Below are positions 35,565 to 44,530 of a stretch of 64,000 bases of DNA, in pieces (position 1 is the first letter of the stretch; each line of letters opens with the position of its first letter). Made by a program: the position numbers and the translations under genes. A model generated the notes under the pieces. It did no database searches and was not told where the DNA came from. It was given only the letters and a program-made list of their open reading frames with translations. This DNA is from Cerina sp048266425 (GTDB lineage Bacteria > Bacteroidota > Bacteroidia > Flavobacteriales > Flavobacteriaceae), in NCBI GenBank assembly GCA_048266425.1, contig JBLWZN010000004.1, positions 62,001 through 126,000 on the forward strand, in the 5' to 3' direction.

Positions 35565-36920
35565 TTACTTGGTTATCCATTTATAAAAATCATTGCCGTT
35601 TGCGAACAACAATAGAGCGATCAACAGTAAAAAACCGACCATCTGTGCATATTCCAAAAATTTGTCGCTGGGCTTGCGGCCCGTGATGATTTCATACAGT
35701 AGGAACATGACATGGCCACCATCCAAGGCAGGGATGGGCAAGATATTCATAAAGGCCAAAATTATGGAAATAAGGGCGGTAGTGGCCCAAAATTGAGTCC
35801 AGTCCCAAGTGTCAGGAAACATGCTGCCAATTGCTGCAAATCCTCCTACTTCCTTATAAGCACCGGTATCGGGATTGAAAATTTTCTTCATTCCCTTTAT
35901 ATAATCCGTTAAGGTCTTTACCCCCTTTTCCCAACCTGCAGGGATAGATTCCAAGAAAGTATAGCTCTTCGTTTTCACCGAAAAGGCCCCGGTTTCAGCC
36001 AAAGCTTCCATGGTATATCCCAATGCAATACCTATTTTGGCATCGTTGGTTACCTTAACATCCAAGTCCGCGATACTACCATCCTGCCTTTTTACTTTCA
36101 TAGAAACGGTCTTTCCCTTGTATTTCTCCAACAACGGTGTTGCTTCATCAAGATAAGTGGCTTTCTCCCCGTTAATGGAAATGAGTTGGTCGTTTTTCCG
36201 AAAATCCACTCCTGTATTGGGGGATCCCTTGGATACCTCTTGGATAATAAAAGGTCTTCTAAAACTGATAAACCTTATTTTATCCTTATCCTCGGCCGAT
36301 ATGGTTGCAATAAAATCAACGGGGATCTTCTCGGTAAAAGTCCTGCCATCCCTAGAAATAGTCATTTCTTCCCCATAAACGATCTCGGGAAGAATTCTGT
36401 CCAATGATTCGACCTTATGCCCGTCCACGGCAAGAATCTTATCGCCGGTTTGGATCCCTAATTTGTCCCCAAGACTTTTTTCGGTCACCCAGATGCCATC
36501 CTTTAAGCTGTCTGCAGGAATATATTGTTCCCCATAAGTAAATACCAAGCCGATAAAAATTATAACCGCAAGAATAAAATTGACCGTAACCCCGCCCAAC
36601 ATAATGATAAGCCGTTGCCATGCCGGCTTACTTCGAAATTCCCACGGTTTAGGCTCCTCCTTCATGGCTTCAGTATCCATGCTCTCATCGATCATCCCGG
36701 AGATTTTTACATAACCGCCCAATGGGAGCCAGCCGATTCCGTATTCTGTCTCACCTATTTTTTTCTTAAAAAGGGAAAATTTAACATCGAAAAACAAGTA
36801 GAACTTCTCTACCCTGGTCTTAAATATTTTGGCAGGAATATAATGCCCCAGCTCATGTAGAATAATTAGAAGCGAAAGGCTTAAAAAAAACTGTATGGTC
36901 TTTATCAATAATGGATCCAT
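35565..36920 (-). CDS. rseP: Site-2 protease RseP (M50 zinc protease)
   Basis: Membrane protease of 451 residues that cuts anti-sigma factors within the membrane. ILHELGHY near residue 22 is the HExxH zinc site, PDZ-type domains fill about 115-310 (GDKILAVDGHKVESLDR, NDQLISINGEKATYL), and NILPIPALDGGHVMF near 393 is the second zinc motif. The minus strand upstream has TACTTTTG (36946-36953 on this strand as CAAAAGTA), a -7 box 25 bp before the ATG. With the ECF sigma factor and other membrane regulators in the genome it is a plausible partner, but no anti-sigma gene adjoins it. Confidence 0.96.
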   Translation of the reverse strand: MDPLLIKTIQFFLSLSLLIILHELGHYIPAKIFKTRVEKFYLFFDVKFSLFKKKIGETEYGIGWLPLGGYVKISGMIDESMDTEAMKEEPKPWEFRSKPAWQRLIIMLGGVTVNFILAVIIFIGLVFTYGEQYIPADSLKDGIWVTEKSLGDKLGIQTGDKILAVDGHKVESLDRILPEIVYGEEMTISRDGRTFTEKIPVDFIATISAEDKDKIRFISFRRPFIIQEVSKGSPNTGVDFRKNDQLISINGEKATYLDEATPLLEKYKGKTVSMKVKRQDGSIADLDVKVTNDAKIGIALGYTMEALAETGAFSVKTKSYTFLESIPAGWEKGVKTLTDYIKGMKKIFNPDTGAYKEVGGFAAIGSMFPDTWDWTQFWATTALISIILAFMNILPIPALDGGHVMFLLYEIITGRKPSDKFLEYAQMVGFLLLIALLLFANGNDFYKWITK

Positions 36921-37037
36921 CTATGTATTTTAATTTTTGAACGCACAAAAGTACACTTTTACAGGGTCTAAAAAAAAGCGGCTGGATTTGGCTTTAACTT
37001 TTTAAGAAACTTTTGGGACCAAAGTGTGTGCCATTTC

Positions 37038-37068
37038 TTGAAGACTTGACTTTCCTGCCTTACCTTTA
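37038..37068 (+). promoter_or_regulatory. Promoter of the SCO gene
   Basis: TTG (37038-37040), 20 bases, TACCTTTA (37061-37068), one base off TAnnTTTG. It ends nine bases before the ATG at 37078, so the mRNA leader would be only a few bases long. Confidence 0.65.
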
Positions 37069-37077
37069 CCCAAAAAA

Positions 37078-37752
37078 ATGCGCACTTTCTTTGCCAAATA
37101 CAAACTTTTTTTTCTTGTATTCCTCGGAGTGTCGGCATGTATCCTGTATTTGTTTTACAATGCCCTAAAACCCCCCAAGACCTTGCCCGTTTATCAGCCG
37201 TCCATGGTAAATGAGGAATTGGTAGAACCGGACCTTCAGTACATAAAAAAGTATCATACTATAGCTGACTTTTCCTTGACGAACCAAAACGGGAAAACCA
37301 TTACCCAAGAGGATTATAAAGACAAAATTTATATTGCCGATTTTTTCTTTACCACCTGTCCGACCATCTGTCCCATTATGACCAAAAATATGGTCGAAAT
37401 CCAAAATAAAATCCTAAATGAGGATGATGTAATGCTTTTGTCCCACACGGTGACTCCAGAATTCGATTCTGTGCCCCAACTTAAAAAATACGCTCTGGAA
37501 AAAGGGGTGGTGGACCAAAAATGGAATTTGGTCACGGGTCCTAAAAAGGAAATCTATGATCTGGCACGTAAATCCTATATGGCCGTTAAGACGGATGGGG
37601 ATGGTGGGCCTTATGATATGATCCATACGGAAAACTTTGTGTTGGTAGATAAAAACCGACGTATCCGTGGCTTTTATGATGGCACAAAAGAAGAAGATAT
37701 CCAAAAATTAATCAAAGATCTAGAATTCCTTCGGGCTTCGTATCTAAAATGA
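37078..37752 (+). CDS. SCO1/SenC/PrrC-family copper chaperone
   Basis: Thioredoxin-fold protein of 224 residues anchored by one N-terminal helix (LFFLVFLGVSACILYLFY). The copper site Cys pair is in TTCPTICPIM near residue 100 and the third ligand, His, in MIHTENFVLVD near 183. Members deliver copper to the CuA site of cytochrome c oxidase or handle thiols. It stands alone before the feo operon. Well supported by both motifs. Confidence 0.94.
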   Translation: MRTFFAKYKLFFLVFLGVSACILYLFYNALKPPKTLPVYQPSMVNEELVEPDLQYIKKYHTIADFSLTNQNGKTITQEDYKDKIYIADFFFTTCPTICPIMTKNMVEIQNKILNEDDVMLLSHTVTPEFDSVPQLKKYALEKGVVDQKWNLVTGPKKEIYDLARKSYMAVKTDGDGGPYDMIHTENFVLVDKNRRIRGFYDGTKEEDIQKLIKDLEFLRASYLK

Positions 37753-37841
37753 GCCGGGTGTCAAGTAACAACCATTTTTAGCGTCCCACCTACTAACTTT
37801 TTGGTCCAGAAACTTTAGTTGATGCTTGAAATTTTTAGGTT

Positions 37842-37898
37842 TTGCTGAAAACTTCAAGTTTTTTCCCTTACTTTTGCCTTACTTATAATCAATCTAAA
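37842..37898 (+). promoter_or_regulatory. feo promoter and possible DtxR-type operator
   Basis: TTG (37842-37844) and TACTTTTG (37869-37876, exact TAnnTTTG) are 24 bases apart, slightly long. Just downstream, TTATAATCAATCTAAA (37883-37898) keeps one full half-site (TCTAAA) of the perfect operator found upstream of mntR (44411-44426) and overlaps the expected start of transcription. A metal-dependent repressor there could shut feo off. Confidence 0.5.
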
Positions 37899-37907
37899 TA
37901 AAGATTA

Positions 37908-38159
37908 GTGGGTCTAATCGTTACAGTTGCTCATTTAAGGCGAGGCCAAAAAGGTATCATTAAGGAATTTGTCGAAGACATACTCCCCATCAAACTATTG
38001 GAGCTGGGCTGTTTGCCTGGGAATATAGTGGAATTGGTACAAGTGGCCCCACTGAACGACCCCATCTACATCAACGTAAACGGCTCCCATATAGCCATAC
38101 GCAGGTCGGTTGCCCTGCAAATAGAATTGGACCTCCTTGAAGATTCTGTTGCATCATGA
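37908..38159 (+). CDS. feoA: FeoA-family ferrous iron transport protein
   Basis: Small SH3-like cytoplasmic protein of 83 residues that supports FeoB. The fold is visible as LRRGQKGIIKEF, then LLELGCLPGNIVELVQVAP and YINVNGSHIAIRRSVALQIEL. No ATG is available: a stop codon lies three codons upstream of GTG 37908, so GTG is the likely start. It overlaps feoB by four bases (ATGA). First gene of feoA-feoB-Cys-rich protein. Confidence 0.92.
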   Translation: MGLIVTVAHLRRGQKGIIKEFVEDILPIKLLELGCLPGNIVELVQVAPLNDPIYINVNGSHIAIRRSVALQIELDLLEDSVAS

Positions 38160-40393
38160 GCAAAAACATTAATGTATCGCTCATAGGCAACCCGAACACT
38201 GGGAAAACTTCGGTCTTTAACCAACTCACCGGACTAAAACAGAAGGTGGGCAACTACCCGGGAATTACCGTAGAAAAAAAGCAAGGGATTTGCAAATTGC
38301 CCAGGGGTGTTAAAGCACACATCCTGGATTTGCCAGGTACTTATAGCCTTAACACCACTTCTTTGGATGAAAGCGTTGTGGTTGAACTTTTGCTGAACAA
38401 GAACGATAAGGATTTCCCCGATGTGGCCGTGGTAATCACGGATGTGGAAAACCTTAAGCGAAATCTACTTTTGTTCACCCAGATCAAGGACCTTAAGATT
38501 CCGGCCATTCTGGTCATCAATATGGCGGATATGATGCCCAGAAAAGGAATTACCTTGGATATCCCCCTGCTCGAAGAAAAATTGAATACCAAAATTGCTC
38601 TTGTAAGCACTAGAAAGGGCACCGGGGTTGACCGAATAAAGGAACTGATCGCCGATTATAAAAACTTGTCCGTTGCACCGGTCGTGGACACAACCCTGAT
38701 TGCACCGGAATATTTTGATAGTTTAAGGGAAACCTTCCCCAAGGAAGACCTTTATAAACTGTGGTTGGTCATTACCCAGGATGTCAATTTTATGCCTATT
38801 GAAAAAAAGCATATTGCGGATACCTCATCGTTTGCCACCAAATCCAAATCCGAACTAAAGCGGCTACAGCAAAAGGAAACTATTTTGCGGTACCAATTTA
38901 TCAACGGAATCCTGAAGCAGACCTATAAAATAGATTTAGCCGCTGCCAAAGGGTTCAGGGCGGTTTTGGACAAAATCCTGACCCATAAGATATTTGGGTA
39001 CCTTATTTTCCTTTTGATCCTGCTCACCATTTTTCAGGCCATTTATGACTGGAGCAGTTATCCTATGGACATGATCGATGCGTTTTTTGCCAACGCCAGT
39101 GAATGGGTAAAAAATACAATGCCACCGGGAGTTTTTACGAATCTCATTGCCGAAGGCATTTTGGCAGGCATTGGGGGTATCGTAATCTTTATACCACAGA
39201 TCGCCTTTTTGTTCCTGTTTATCTCTTTGTTGGAGGAGTCCGGCTATATGAGTCGGGTCGTTTTCTTAATGGATCGGGTAATGCGCCCCTTCGGATTGAG
39301 CGGCAAGAGCGTAGTGCCCCTAATTTCAGGTACCGCCTGTGCCATACCTGCGATCATGGCCACCCGGACGATCGAGAATTGGAAAGAAAGATTGATCACA
39401 ATTTTGGTTACTCCGTTCACCACATGTTCCGCGAGATTACCCATTTACTTGATTATTATAGCTCTTGTTATTCCTGAGGGTCGATTTTTGGGACTTGGAT
39501 ATCAGGCACTTACCCTAATGTTCATGTATTTGATCGGGTTTGCCGCATCCTTGGGATCGGCCATGATATTGAACAAGATCCTCAAAACAAACAGTCGTTC
39601 CTTTTTCGTAATGGAAATGCCGAACTATAAAATGCCCTTGTTCAAAAATGTGGCCTATACAGTGATTGAAAAAACAAAGAGCTTTGTGGTCGGGGCGGGA
39701 AAGATTATTTTGGCCATCTCCATCATTCTTTGGTTTTTGGGATCTAATGGTATTTCCGATAAATTTAAAAATGCGGATACCATCATATACAATAAATTAA
39801 AGACCGAGGGTTTTTCTGAATATAACCAATCCAGGATTGAAGATCATCTTGCTGCATATAAAACTGCCCTTAAAGATAGTGTGGGAAACAACGCTCTAAC
39901 TTTAAGTGATAAAGCCTTGGCAAATTCCCTTGACCAGAAAAAAAAGGAACTCATCCAAAACGCGGAGCAAGAAGAAATTGCCAGTTATAAATTGGAAAAT
40001 TCCTATATGGGCTATATGGGGAAGGCCATAGAGCCCATTGTTAGACCGCTGGGTTACGATTGGAAAATAGGTATCGCCGTGCTTACCTCCTTTGCCGCCC
40101 GTGAAGTATTTGTAGGTACCCTGGCCACCATTTACAGCGTTGGTAACGACGGTGAGGAAACCATTAAAAACCGCATGGCGGCAGAGATCGATCCCAAGAC
40201 CAAAAAACCATTGTTCAATCTGGCGTCGGGAGTTTCATTATTATTGTTCTATGCCTTTGCAATGCAGTGTATGAGTACTCTGGCCATAGTAAAACGCGAG
40301 ACCAATACTTGGAAATGGCCCACCATGCAATTGGTTTTTATGAGTGCTTTTGCGTATCTTGTTGCGTTAATAGCGTATCAGCTGCTTAAATAA
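38156..40393 (+). CDS. feoB: Ferrous iron transporter B
   Basis: Fe2+ importer of the inner membrane, 745 residues. The N-terminal G domain has GNPNTGKTSVFNQLTG (G1), DLPG (G3) and NMAD (G4). The membrane part has two Gate regions, including SGTACAIPAIMATRTI with the conserved Cys. A soluble segment (about 545-610) lies between helices. In an operon with feoA (4-bp overlap) and the small protein 61 bp downstream, probably repressed by iron or manganese through the site upstream of feoA. Confidence 0.97.
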   Translation: MSKNINVSLIGNPNTGKTSVFNQLTGLKQKVGNYPGITVEKKQGICKLPRGVKAHILDLPGTYSLNTTSLDESVVVELLLNKNDKDFPDVAVVITDVENLKRNLLLFTQIKDLKIPAILVINMADMMPRKGITLDIPLLEEKLNTKIALVSTRKGTGVDRIKELIADYKNLSVAPVVDTTLIAPEYFDSLRETFPKEDLYKLWLVITQDVNFMPIEKKHIADTSSFATKSKSELKRLQQKETILRYQFINGILKQTYKIDLAAAKGFRAVLDKILTHKIFGYLIFLLILLTIFQAIYDWSSYPMDMIDAFFANASEWVKNTMPPGVFTNLIAEGILAGIGGIVIFIPQIAFLFLFISLLEESGYMSRVVFLMDRVMRPFGLSGKSVVPLISGTACAIPAIMATRTIENWKERLITILVTPFTTCSARLPIYLIIIALVIPEGRFLGLGYQALTLMFMYLIGFAASLGSAMILNKILKTNSRSFFVMEMPNYKMPLFKNVAYTVIEKTKSFVVGAGKIILAISIILWFLGSNGISDKFKNADTIIYNKLKTEGFSEYNQSRIEDHLAAYKTALKDSVGNNALTLSDKALANSLDQKKKELIQNAEQEEIASYKLENSYMGYMGKAIEPIVRPLGYDWKIGIAVLTSFAAREVFVGTLATIYSVGNDGEETIKNRMAAEIDPKTKKPLFNLASGVSLLLFYAFAMQCMSTLAIVKRETNTWKWPTMQLVFMSAFAYLVALIAYQLLK

Positions 40394-40454
40394 GAATACA
40401 GAAAAGAGACTGTTTTTTCCCAATATTCTATTTTCTTTTCTCTAAAAAATAAAA

Positions 40455-40607
40455 ATGGAGATTCTTCAAAACATTTTGGTATACGTGGTTTTGGCCGTAG
40501 CCGTGGCTTACTTGGCCAAGAAGTTTCTATTGCCCAAATCGTTGTTTCCTTCTAAAAAAAGAAGCGGGAAAGGATGTGGAGATGGGGAATGTGGAGGGTG
40601 TCACTAA
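40455..40607 (+). CDS. FeoB-associated Cys-rich membrane protein
   Basis: A 50-residue gene too short for most gene lists. It has one helix (ILVYVVLAVAVAYLAKKFLL), a basic stretch and a Cys-rich tail GKGCGDGECGGCH, matching the FeoB-associated Cys-rich family that often follows feoB in Bacteroidota. The Cys/His cluster probably binds iron at the membrane exit. It starts 61 bp after feoB on the same strand. Confidence 0.88.
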   Translation: MEILQNILVYVVLAVAVAYLAKKFLLPKSLFPSKKRSGKGCGDGECGGCH

Positions 40608-40686
40608 CAAATACGGCGGGTCCCAAAGCCCAAATGCCACCCATAGGTTCAGGAAAAGGAACATTCACTGTACAGTGTCCACGAAA

Positions 40687-41079
40687 TTAGACCCCCTTCT
40701 GAATAATGGAATAAAAGAGCAGTCCCCATCCAACTACCAAGAAAAGTCCGCCTAATGGCGTTACAGGTCCCAAAAACCCCAATTTTCTTCCTTTGGATGC
40801 ACTAAAGCAAAGTCCATAAATACTAAAGGAAAATAAAAAGGTACCTACAATAAGGCAATAGCCCATTATTACTTCAAGGTTGGAGTTAAATCCCATGTTA
40901 AAACCGAGGATCAACAAGACCAATGCATGGTACATCTGATACCTTACACCGGTCTCAAAACTTTTCAATTGATCTTCGGTAAAGGATTTCTTTAGGGCAT
41001 GGGCACCAAAAGCCCCGAATATTACGGCCAACAGGCCATATAAGGCTCCAAAAATTTGGGTTAGGAAAATCATGTTCAT
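40687..41079 (-). CDS. DUF423 family membrane protein
   Basis: Four-helix inner-membrane protein of 130 residues. IFGALYGLLAVIFGAFGAHALKK, VRYQMYHALVLLILG and FSFSIYGLCF, with the ending TPLGGLFLVVGW, are the conserved family pattern. No function is established. On the opposite strand to feo, convergent with it. Confidence 0.92.
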   Translation of the reverse strand: MNMIFLTQIFGALYGLLAVIFGAFGAHALKKSFTEDQLKSFETGVRYQMYHALVLLILGFNMGFNSNLEVIMGYCLIVGTFLFSFSIYGLCFSASKGRKLGFLGPVTPLGGLFLVVGWGLLFYSIIQKGV

Positions 41080-41191
41080 TCTTTTATCAGAAATAAAAAA
41101 GGTTCTTAATCGGATAGAGAATAATTATATCTATTTCCCATCCTGTAAAGAAGTTACAACTATGTGCCCTCCTAACCGAGGATAGGGCGGG

Positions 41192-41632
41192 CTATTTCTT
41201 TGGAAGGGAATCGATCCGAATTGAAAGTTGTTGATAGAGCCGTTGTGTATCCGTACTATCGGACAGGTTGAAAAAGAGCTTTAACGAGTCACGATAAACT
41301 AATTTTATTTTTGGATCGGACAGGTTATCCACAAATACATGGACCTTTTTATCCGTCAGGGAATCCTTGAATTCTTGGTAGACCCCTTTTTCCGTTGCCA
41401 TGGCCGAAAAACCGTTAAGACGTATCATTGGCGGAATTTTATCGACCCAGACAACGCTATCCAATTCAGAAAACTTGATCTCCTTGTTGTAGAATCCTGA
41501 AAGAATCCGAAACCGATCGAACTTTATTTTGGTCCAATTCTTATAATGGGCGGTAAACACGCATAACACTAAAATGATGGTTATAACAATGAGAATATTC
41601 CAGAACCATGGCCTTTCTTTCCTTGCAGTCAT
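41192..41632 (-). CDS. Hypothetical single-helix membrane protein
   Basis: 146 residues that I do not recognise. One N-terminal helix (WNILIVITIILVLCVFTAHY), then a soluble beta-rich region with KFDRFRILSGFYNKEIKFSELDSV, which resembles a PH-like fold of small Bacteroidota proteins, and a charged C-terminal coil. It is on the same strand as mntH but on the downstream side, separated by 116 bp. It could be the last gene of the mntR-mntH transcript, with no clear evidence. Confidence 0.7.
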   Translation of the reverse strand: MTARKERPWFWNILIVITIILVLCVFTAHYKNWTKIKFDRFRILSGFYNKEIKFSELDSVVWVDKIPPMIRLNGFSAMATEKGVYQEFKDSLTDKKVHVFVDNLSDPKIKLVYRDSLKLFFNLSDSTDTQRLYQQLSIRIDSLPKK

Positions 41633-41748
41633 AAAATTTTGGGAAACATTATTTTTTTAGCAAGGTAGGAAATTTTAAAAATATAAATCGCTTGGTTTTC
41701 AATCAAAACAAGAACTGCGGTTTGGATTATATTTAACAGGACCTAATG

Positions 41749-43635
41749 CTAGTCCCTCACAATCAAAACGGGGACCCTTACTTTGTGCCTAACGGCATCT
41801 ACCGTAGTTCCAAAAAGAATATCCTTCATCAATTTATGGCCATGGGCACCCAGGACCAACATGTCAAAAGAGCCATCGTTCACTATTTTGGGGATTTTCC
41901 GTTTTGGACTTCCAAAACCTAGCTCAACTTCAACCTTATATCCCATTTCGACAAGCTTTTTACGATAGGTATCCAGATATGCCTTGTCGCTGGCTGTCTC
42001 ATAGTCGTCTATACGGCTGCCGTAGACCATTGCTCCAACCGTTTCCACGATGTGGATCAGGGTATAGGTCGCTTCCTTTCTGCCCAATTGCAGGGCACTG
42101 GTGATGGTCTTGGAATCTACTTCCGAAAAGTCTAGCGCAACCGCGATATTCTTATACGTCAACATTTCTGGCTCCTCGGCGAACACTACTTCCTCAATAT
42201 GGGGCACCAATTTGGTTTGTCGGCTTCTTTTATCCAGTAACGGTTTGAACATTATATAGAACAAGAGTCCAATAGCACCAATTGCAAATGGGACCACAAA
42301 AACCCAAATATATAGTGGGTTGGGGTTGGTCTCTATCCAAATCCCTATTTCATCGTATACCAGTTTGGCGTTTAGGGCAACGATGATCAGGGCTATGACC
42401 CAGGAAGCAACTTTGGTAACGGTACCAATCGCAAATTTTCCCATTTTTTCCTTATCACTTACAAAATGGATCAATGGGATTATGGCAAACCCAAGTTGGA
42501 GACTTAGCACTACTTGACTTAGAACCAACAGCTCGCCAGTGGCCCTATCCCCAAAATAAATGACCGTAAACAAGGCGGGGACAATGGCGATGAGACGGGT
42601 TATAATGCGGCGTACCCAGGGCTGTATCCTTAAGTTAAGGTAGCCTTCCATGACGATTTGCCCTGCCAGCGTACCCGTTATGGTACTGCTCTGCCCTGCG
42701 GCTATCAATGCCAAGGCAAACAAAATAGCCGCCCACTTGGACCCCAACAATGGCTCCAACAACTTATGGGCGTCCTGTATCTCCGCCACCTCGAACATTC
42801 CGTTTACGTAAAAAGTGGAAGCTGCAAGAATGAGAATTGCCGCATTGACAAAGAATGCCAGATTAAGCGCGATGGCAGAATCTATAAAATTGTACTTTAA
42901 AGCTTGCTTAATGCCTTTATCTGTCTTACCGAACTTGCGAGTTTGTACCAAGGACGAATGTAGATATAGGTTGTGAGGCATTACGGTGGCGCCGATAATC
43001 CCGATGGCGATGTATAACGCCGTACTGTTTGGGATGGAAGGAACTAGGCCGGCAATTACATCCGTAAGAACCGGTTTGGCCAGGAACATTTCGACCAAAA
43101 AGGAAAGTCCGATGATAAAGATCAATGCGATAATAAAGGCTTCCATCTTTCGGATACCCTTGTTGATAAGAAAAAGCAACAGAAAGGTATCCAGTACTGT
43201 AATACAAACGCCCCATATTAACGGTATGTCGAACAAAAGTTGAAGGCCAATGGCCATACCGAGGACTTCGGCCAGATCCATTGCTACAATGGCAATTTCC
43301 GCCAACAGGTACAATATAAAATTAACGGGCCTGGAGTAACTTTCCCGTGAACATTGGGCCAAGTCCTTTCCCTGTACTATTCCCAACCTCGCACTTAGGC
43401 TCTGGAGCAATAGGGCCATGATATTGGACATAAGGAGTACCCAGATAAGCTTATATCCAAATTGACTGCCCCCTGCGAGATCGGTTGCCCAGTTACCGGG
43501 ATCCATATATCCGACACTAATAAGGTAAGCCGGACCAAAAAATGCCGCAATCTTCTTCCAGACGGTAGTATTTTCTGCTATAGAAACCGATTCATGGACT
43601 TCTCCCAGGGATTTGTGATCCTTGTTCATCCTCAT
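41749..43635 (-). CDS. mntH: Nramp metal transporter fused to a universal stress domain
   Basis: Inner-membrane Mn2+/Fe2+-H+ symporter of 628 residues. The metal site is in MDPGNWATDLAGGSQFG near residue 45 (DPGN) and MPHNLYLHSSLVQT near 217 (MPH). After 11 or so helices, a cytoplasmic UspA domain occupies about 490-628, with the ATP-binding form GAHGHKLMKDILFGTT. Fused Nramp-Usp proteins occur in Bacteroidota. Its start overlaps the mntR stop by four bases (ATGA), so both are translated together and MntR controls its own target. Confidence 0.95.
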   Translation of the reverse strand: MRMNKDHKSLGEVHESVSIAENTTVWKKIAAFFGPAYLISVGYMDPGNWATDLAGGSQFGYKLIWVLLMSNIMALLLQSLSARLGIVQGKDLAQCSRESYSRPVNFILYLLAEIAIVAMDLAEVLGMAIGLQLLFDIPLIWGVCITVLDTFLLLFLINKGIRKMEAFIIALIFIIGLSFLVEMFLAKPVLTDVIAGLVPSIPNSTALYIAIGIIGATVMPHNLYLHSSLVQTRKFGKTDKGIKQALKYNFIDSAIALNLAFFVNAAILILAASTFYVNGMFEVAEIQDAHKLLEPLLGSKWAAILFALALIAAGQSSTITGTLAGQIVMEGYLNLRIQPWVRRIITRLIAIVPALFTVIYFGDRATGELLVLSQVVLSLQLGFAIIPLIHFVSDKEKMGKFAIGTVTKVASWVIALIIVALNAKLVYDEIGIWIETNPNPLYIWVFVVPFAIGAIGLLFYIMFKPLLDKRSRQTKLVPHIEEVVFAEEPEMLTYKNIAVALDFSEVDSKTITSALQLGRKEATYTLIHIVETVGAMVYGSRIDDYETASDKAYLDTYRKKLVEMGYKVEVELGFGSPKRKIPKIVNDGSFDMLVLGAHGHKLMKDILFGTTVDAVRHKVRVPVLIVRD

Positions 43636-44291
43636 AATTCGTCCTTTTGAATATAAATGTTCTTTGCCGCTTTTCCCGAAATGGTAACACTTTTATCCTT
43701 GGTGGCAATTTGGAAGGAATCGTCAAACGATTCCTTAAAAAGGATTTCTATCCGATCGCCAAGGACCAATTTAAGCTTATCCAAATATTGTAGAAATTCG
43801 GCCGAGGAACTGTTCACCCCAACAAAAATACCCTTGTCCTCCGCGTTACAGTTGGAGAGCAATACTTTTTCTACTTGTAGAATCTTTCCACTTCTGGATG
43901 GAATTGGGTCCCCATGGGGATCAAACCTGGGAAAACCCAGATGCTGGTCCAGTTTTTCAATGAGTTTGTCACTTTGCACATGTTCCAACTGCTCCGCCAC
44001 TTCATGCACCTCATCCCAAGCAAAATTCAGTTTCTCTAAAAGGAACACTTCCCATAAACGATGTTTCCTCACTATGGAAAGGGCAATTTTCTTTCCACTA
44101 TCGGTCAACGCCACACCTTGGTATTTTTTGTGGTTTATTAAACCTTTATCAGCTAGTTTCTTTACCATATCGGTTACGGAAGATGGTTTGGTATCCATTT
44201 GATCCGCAATGGCGTTGGTGGTCACCAATGCATTGGAAACACCACTCAAGTGATAAATTGCTTTTAGATAATTTTCTTCGGCAGGCGTCAA
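43632..44291 (-). CDS. mntR: DtxR/MntR-family metal-dependent repressor
   Basis: 219 residues: a winged helix (EENYLKAIYHLSG, TKPSSVTDMVKKLADKGLI), a dimer/metal domain (VEQLEHVQSDKLIEKLDQHLGFP, with His and Glu ligands) and an SH3-like FeoA-type C-terminal domain. Binds Mn2+ or Fe2+ and then represses. Translationally coupled to mntH. A perfect palindrome of the DtxR class lies 120 bp upstream and is the expected autoregulatory operator. Confidence 0.93.
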   Translation of the reverse strand: MTPAEENYLKAIYHLSGVSNALVTTNAIADQMDTKPSSVTDMVKKLADKGLINHKKYQGVALTDSGKKIALSIVRKHRLWEVFLLEKLNFAWDEVHEVAEQLEHVQSDKLIEKLDQHLGFPRFDPHGDPIPSRSGKILQVEKVLLSNCNAEDKGIFVGVNSSSAEFLQYLDKLKLVLGDRIEILFKESFDDSFQIATKDKSVTISGKAAKNIYIQKDEL

Positions 44292-44410
44292 AATATTATA
44301 AATATATAAGAAATAACGTTCAAAAAGGTTCCACCCTTTGGTGGGATCAATTCAATATATAAAATAGTTTCATTCACAAAAATACATATTTATATTTAAC
44401 AAAATATAAT

Positions 44411-44426
44411 TTTAGACTTATCTAAA
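44411..44426. promoter_or_regulatory. DtxR/MntR operator, perfect inverted repeat
   Basis: TTTAGACTTATCTAAA: perfect 6-bp arms around CTTA, like operators of DtxR/MntR-type repressors. It is in the AT-rich 239-bp region between mntR (-) and crtY (+) and could control both. A -7-like box for mntR, TATTTTTG, reads on the minus strand at 44377-44384. Confidence 0.75.
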
Positions 44427-44530
44427 TAAAAATTTATATTGTTTTGAAAACCTGCACGTTGCATTGGTATAGATTAATTAATTTACAGCGAGAAAATTTT
44501 CCATATCTTTTTAAACTGAAATCAACTTCC

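Noticed and set aside
41691..41712. Hairpin CTTGGTTTT/AAAACAAG after mntH as terminator
   Set aside because: Imperfect stem without a T-run; too weak to annotate.
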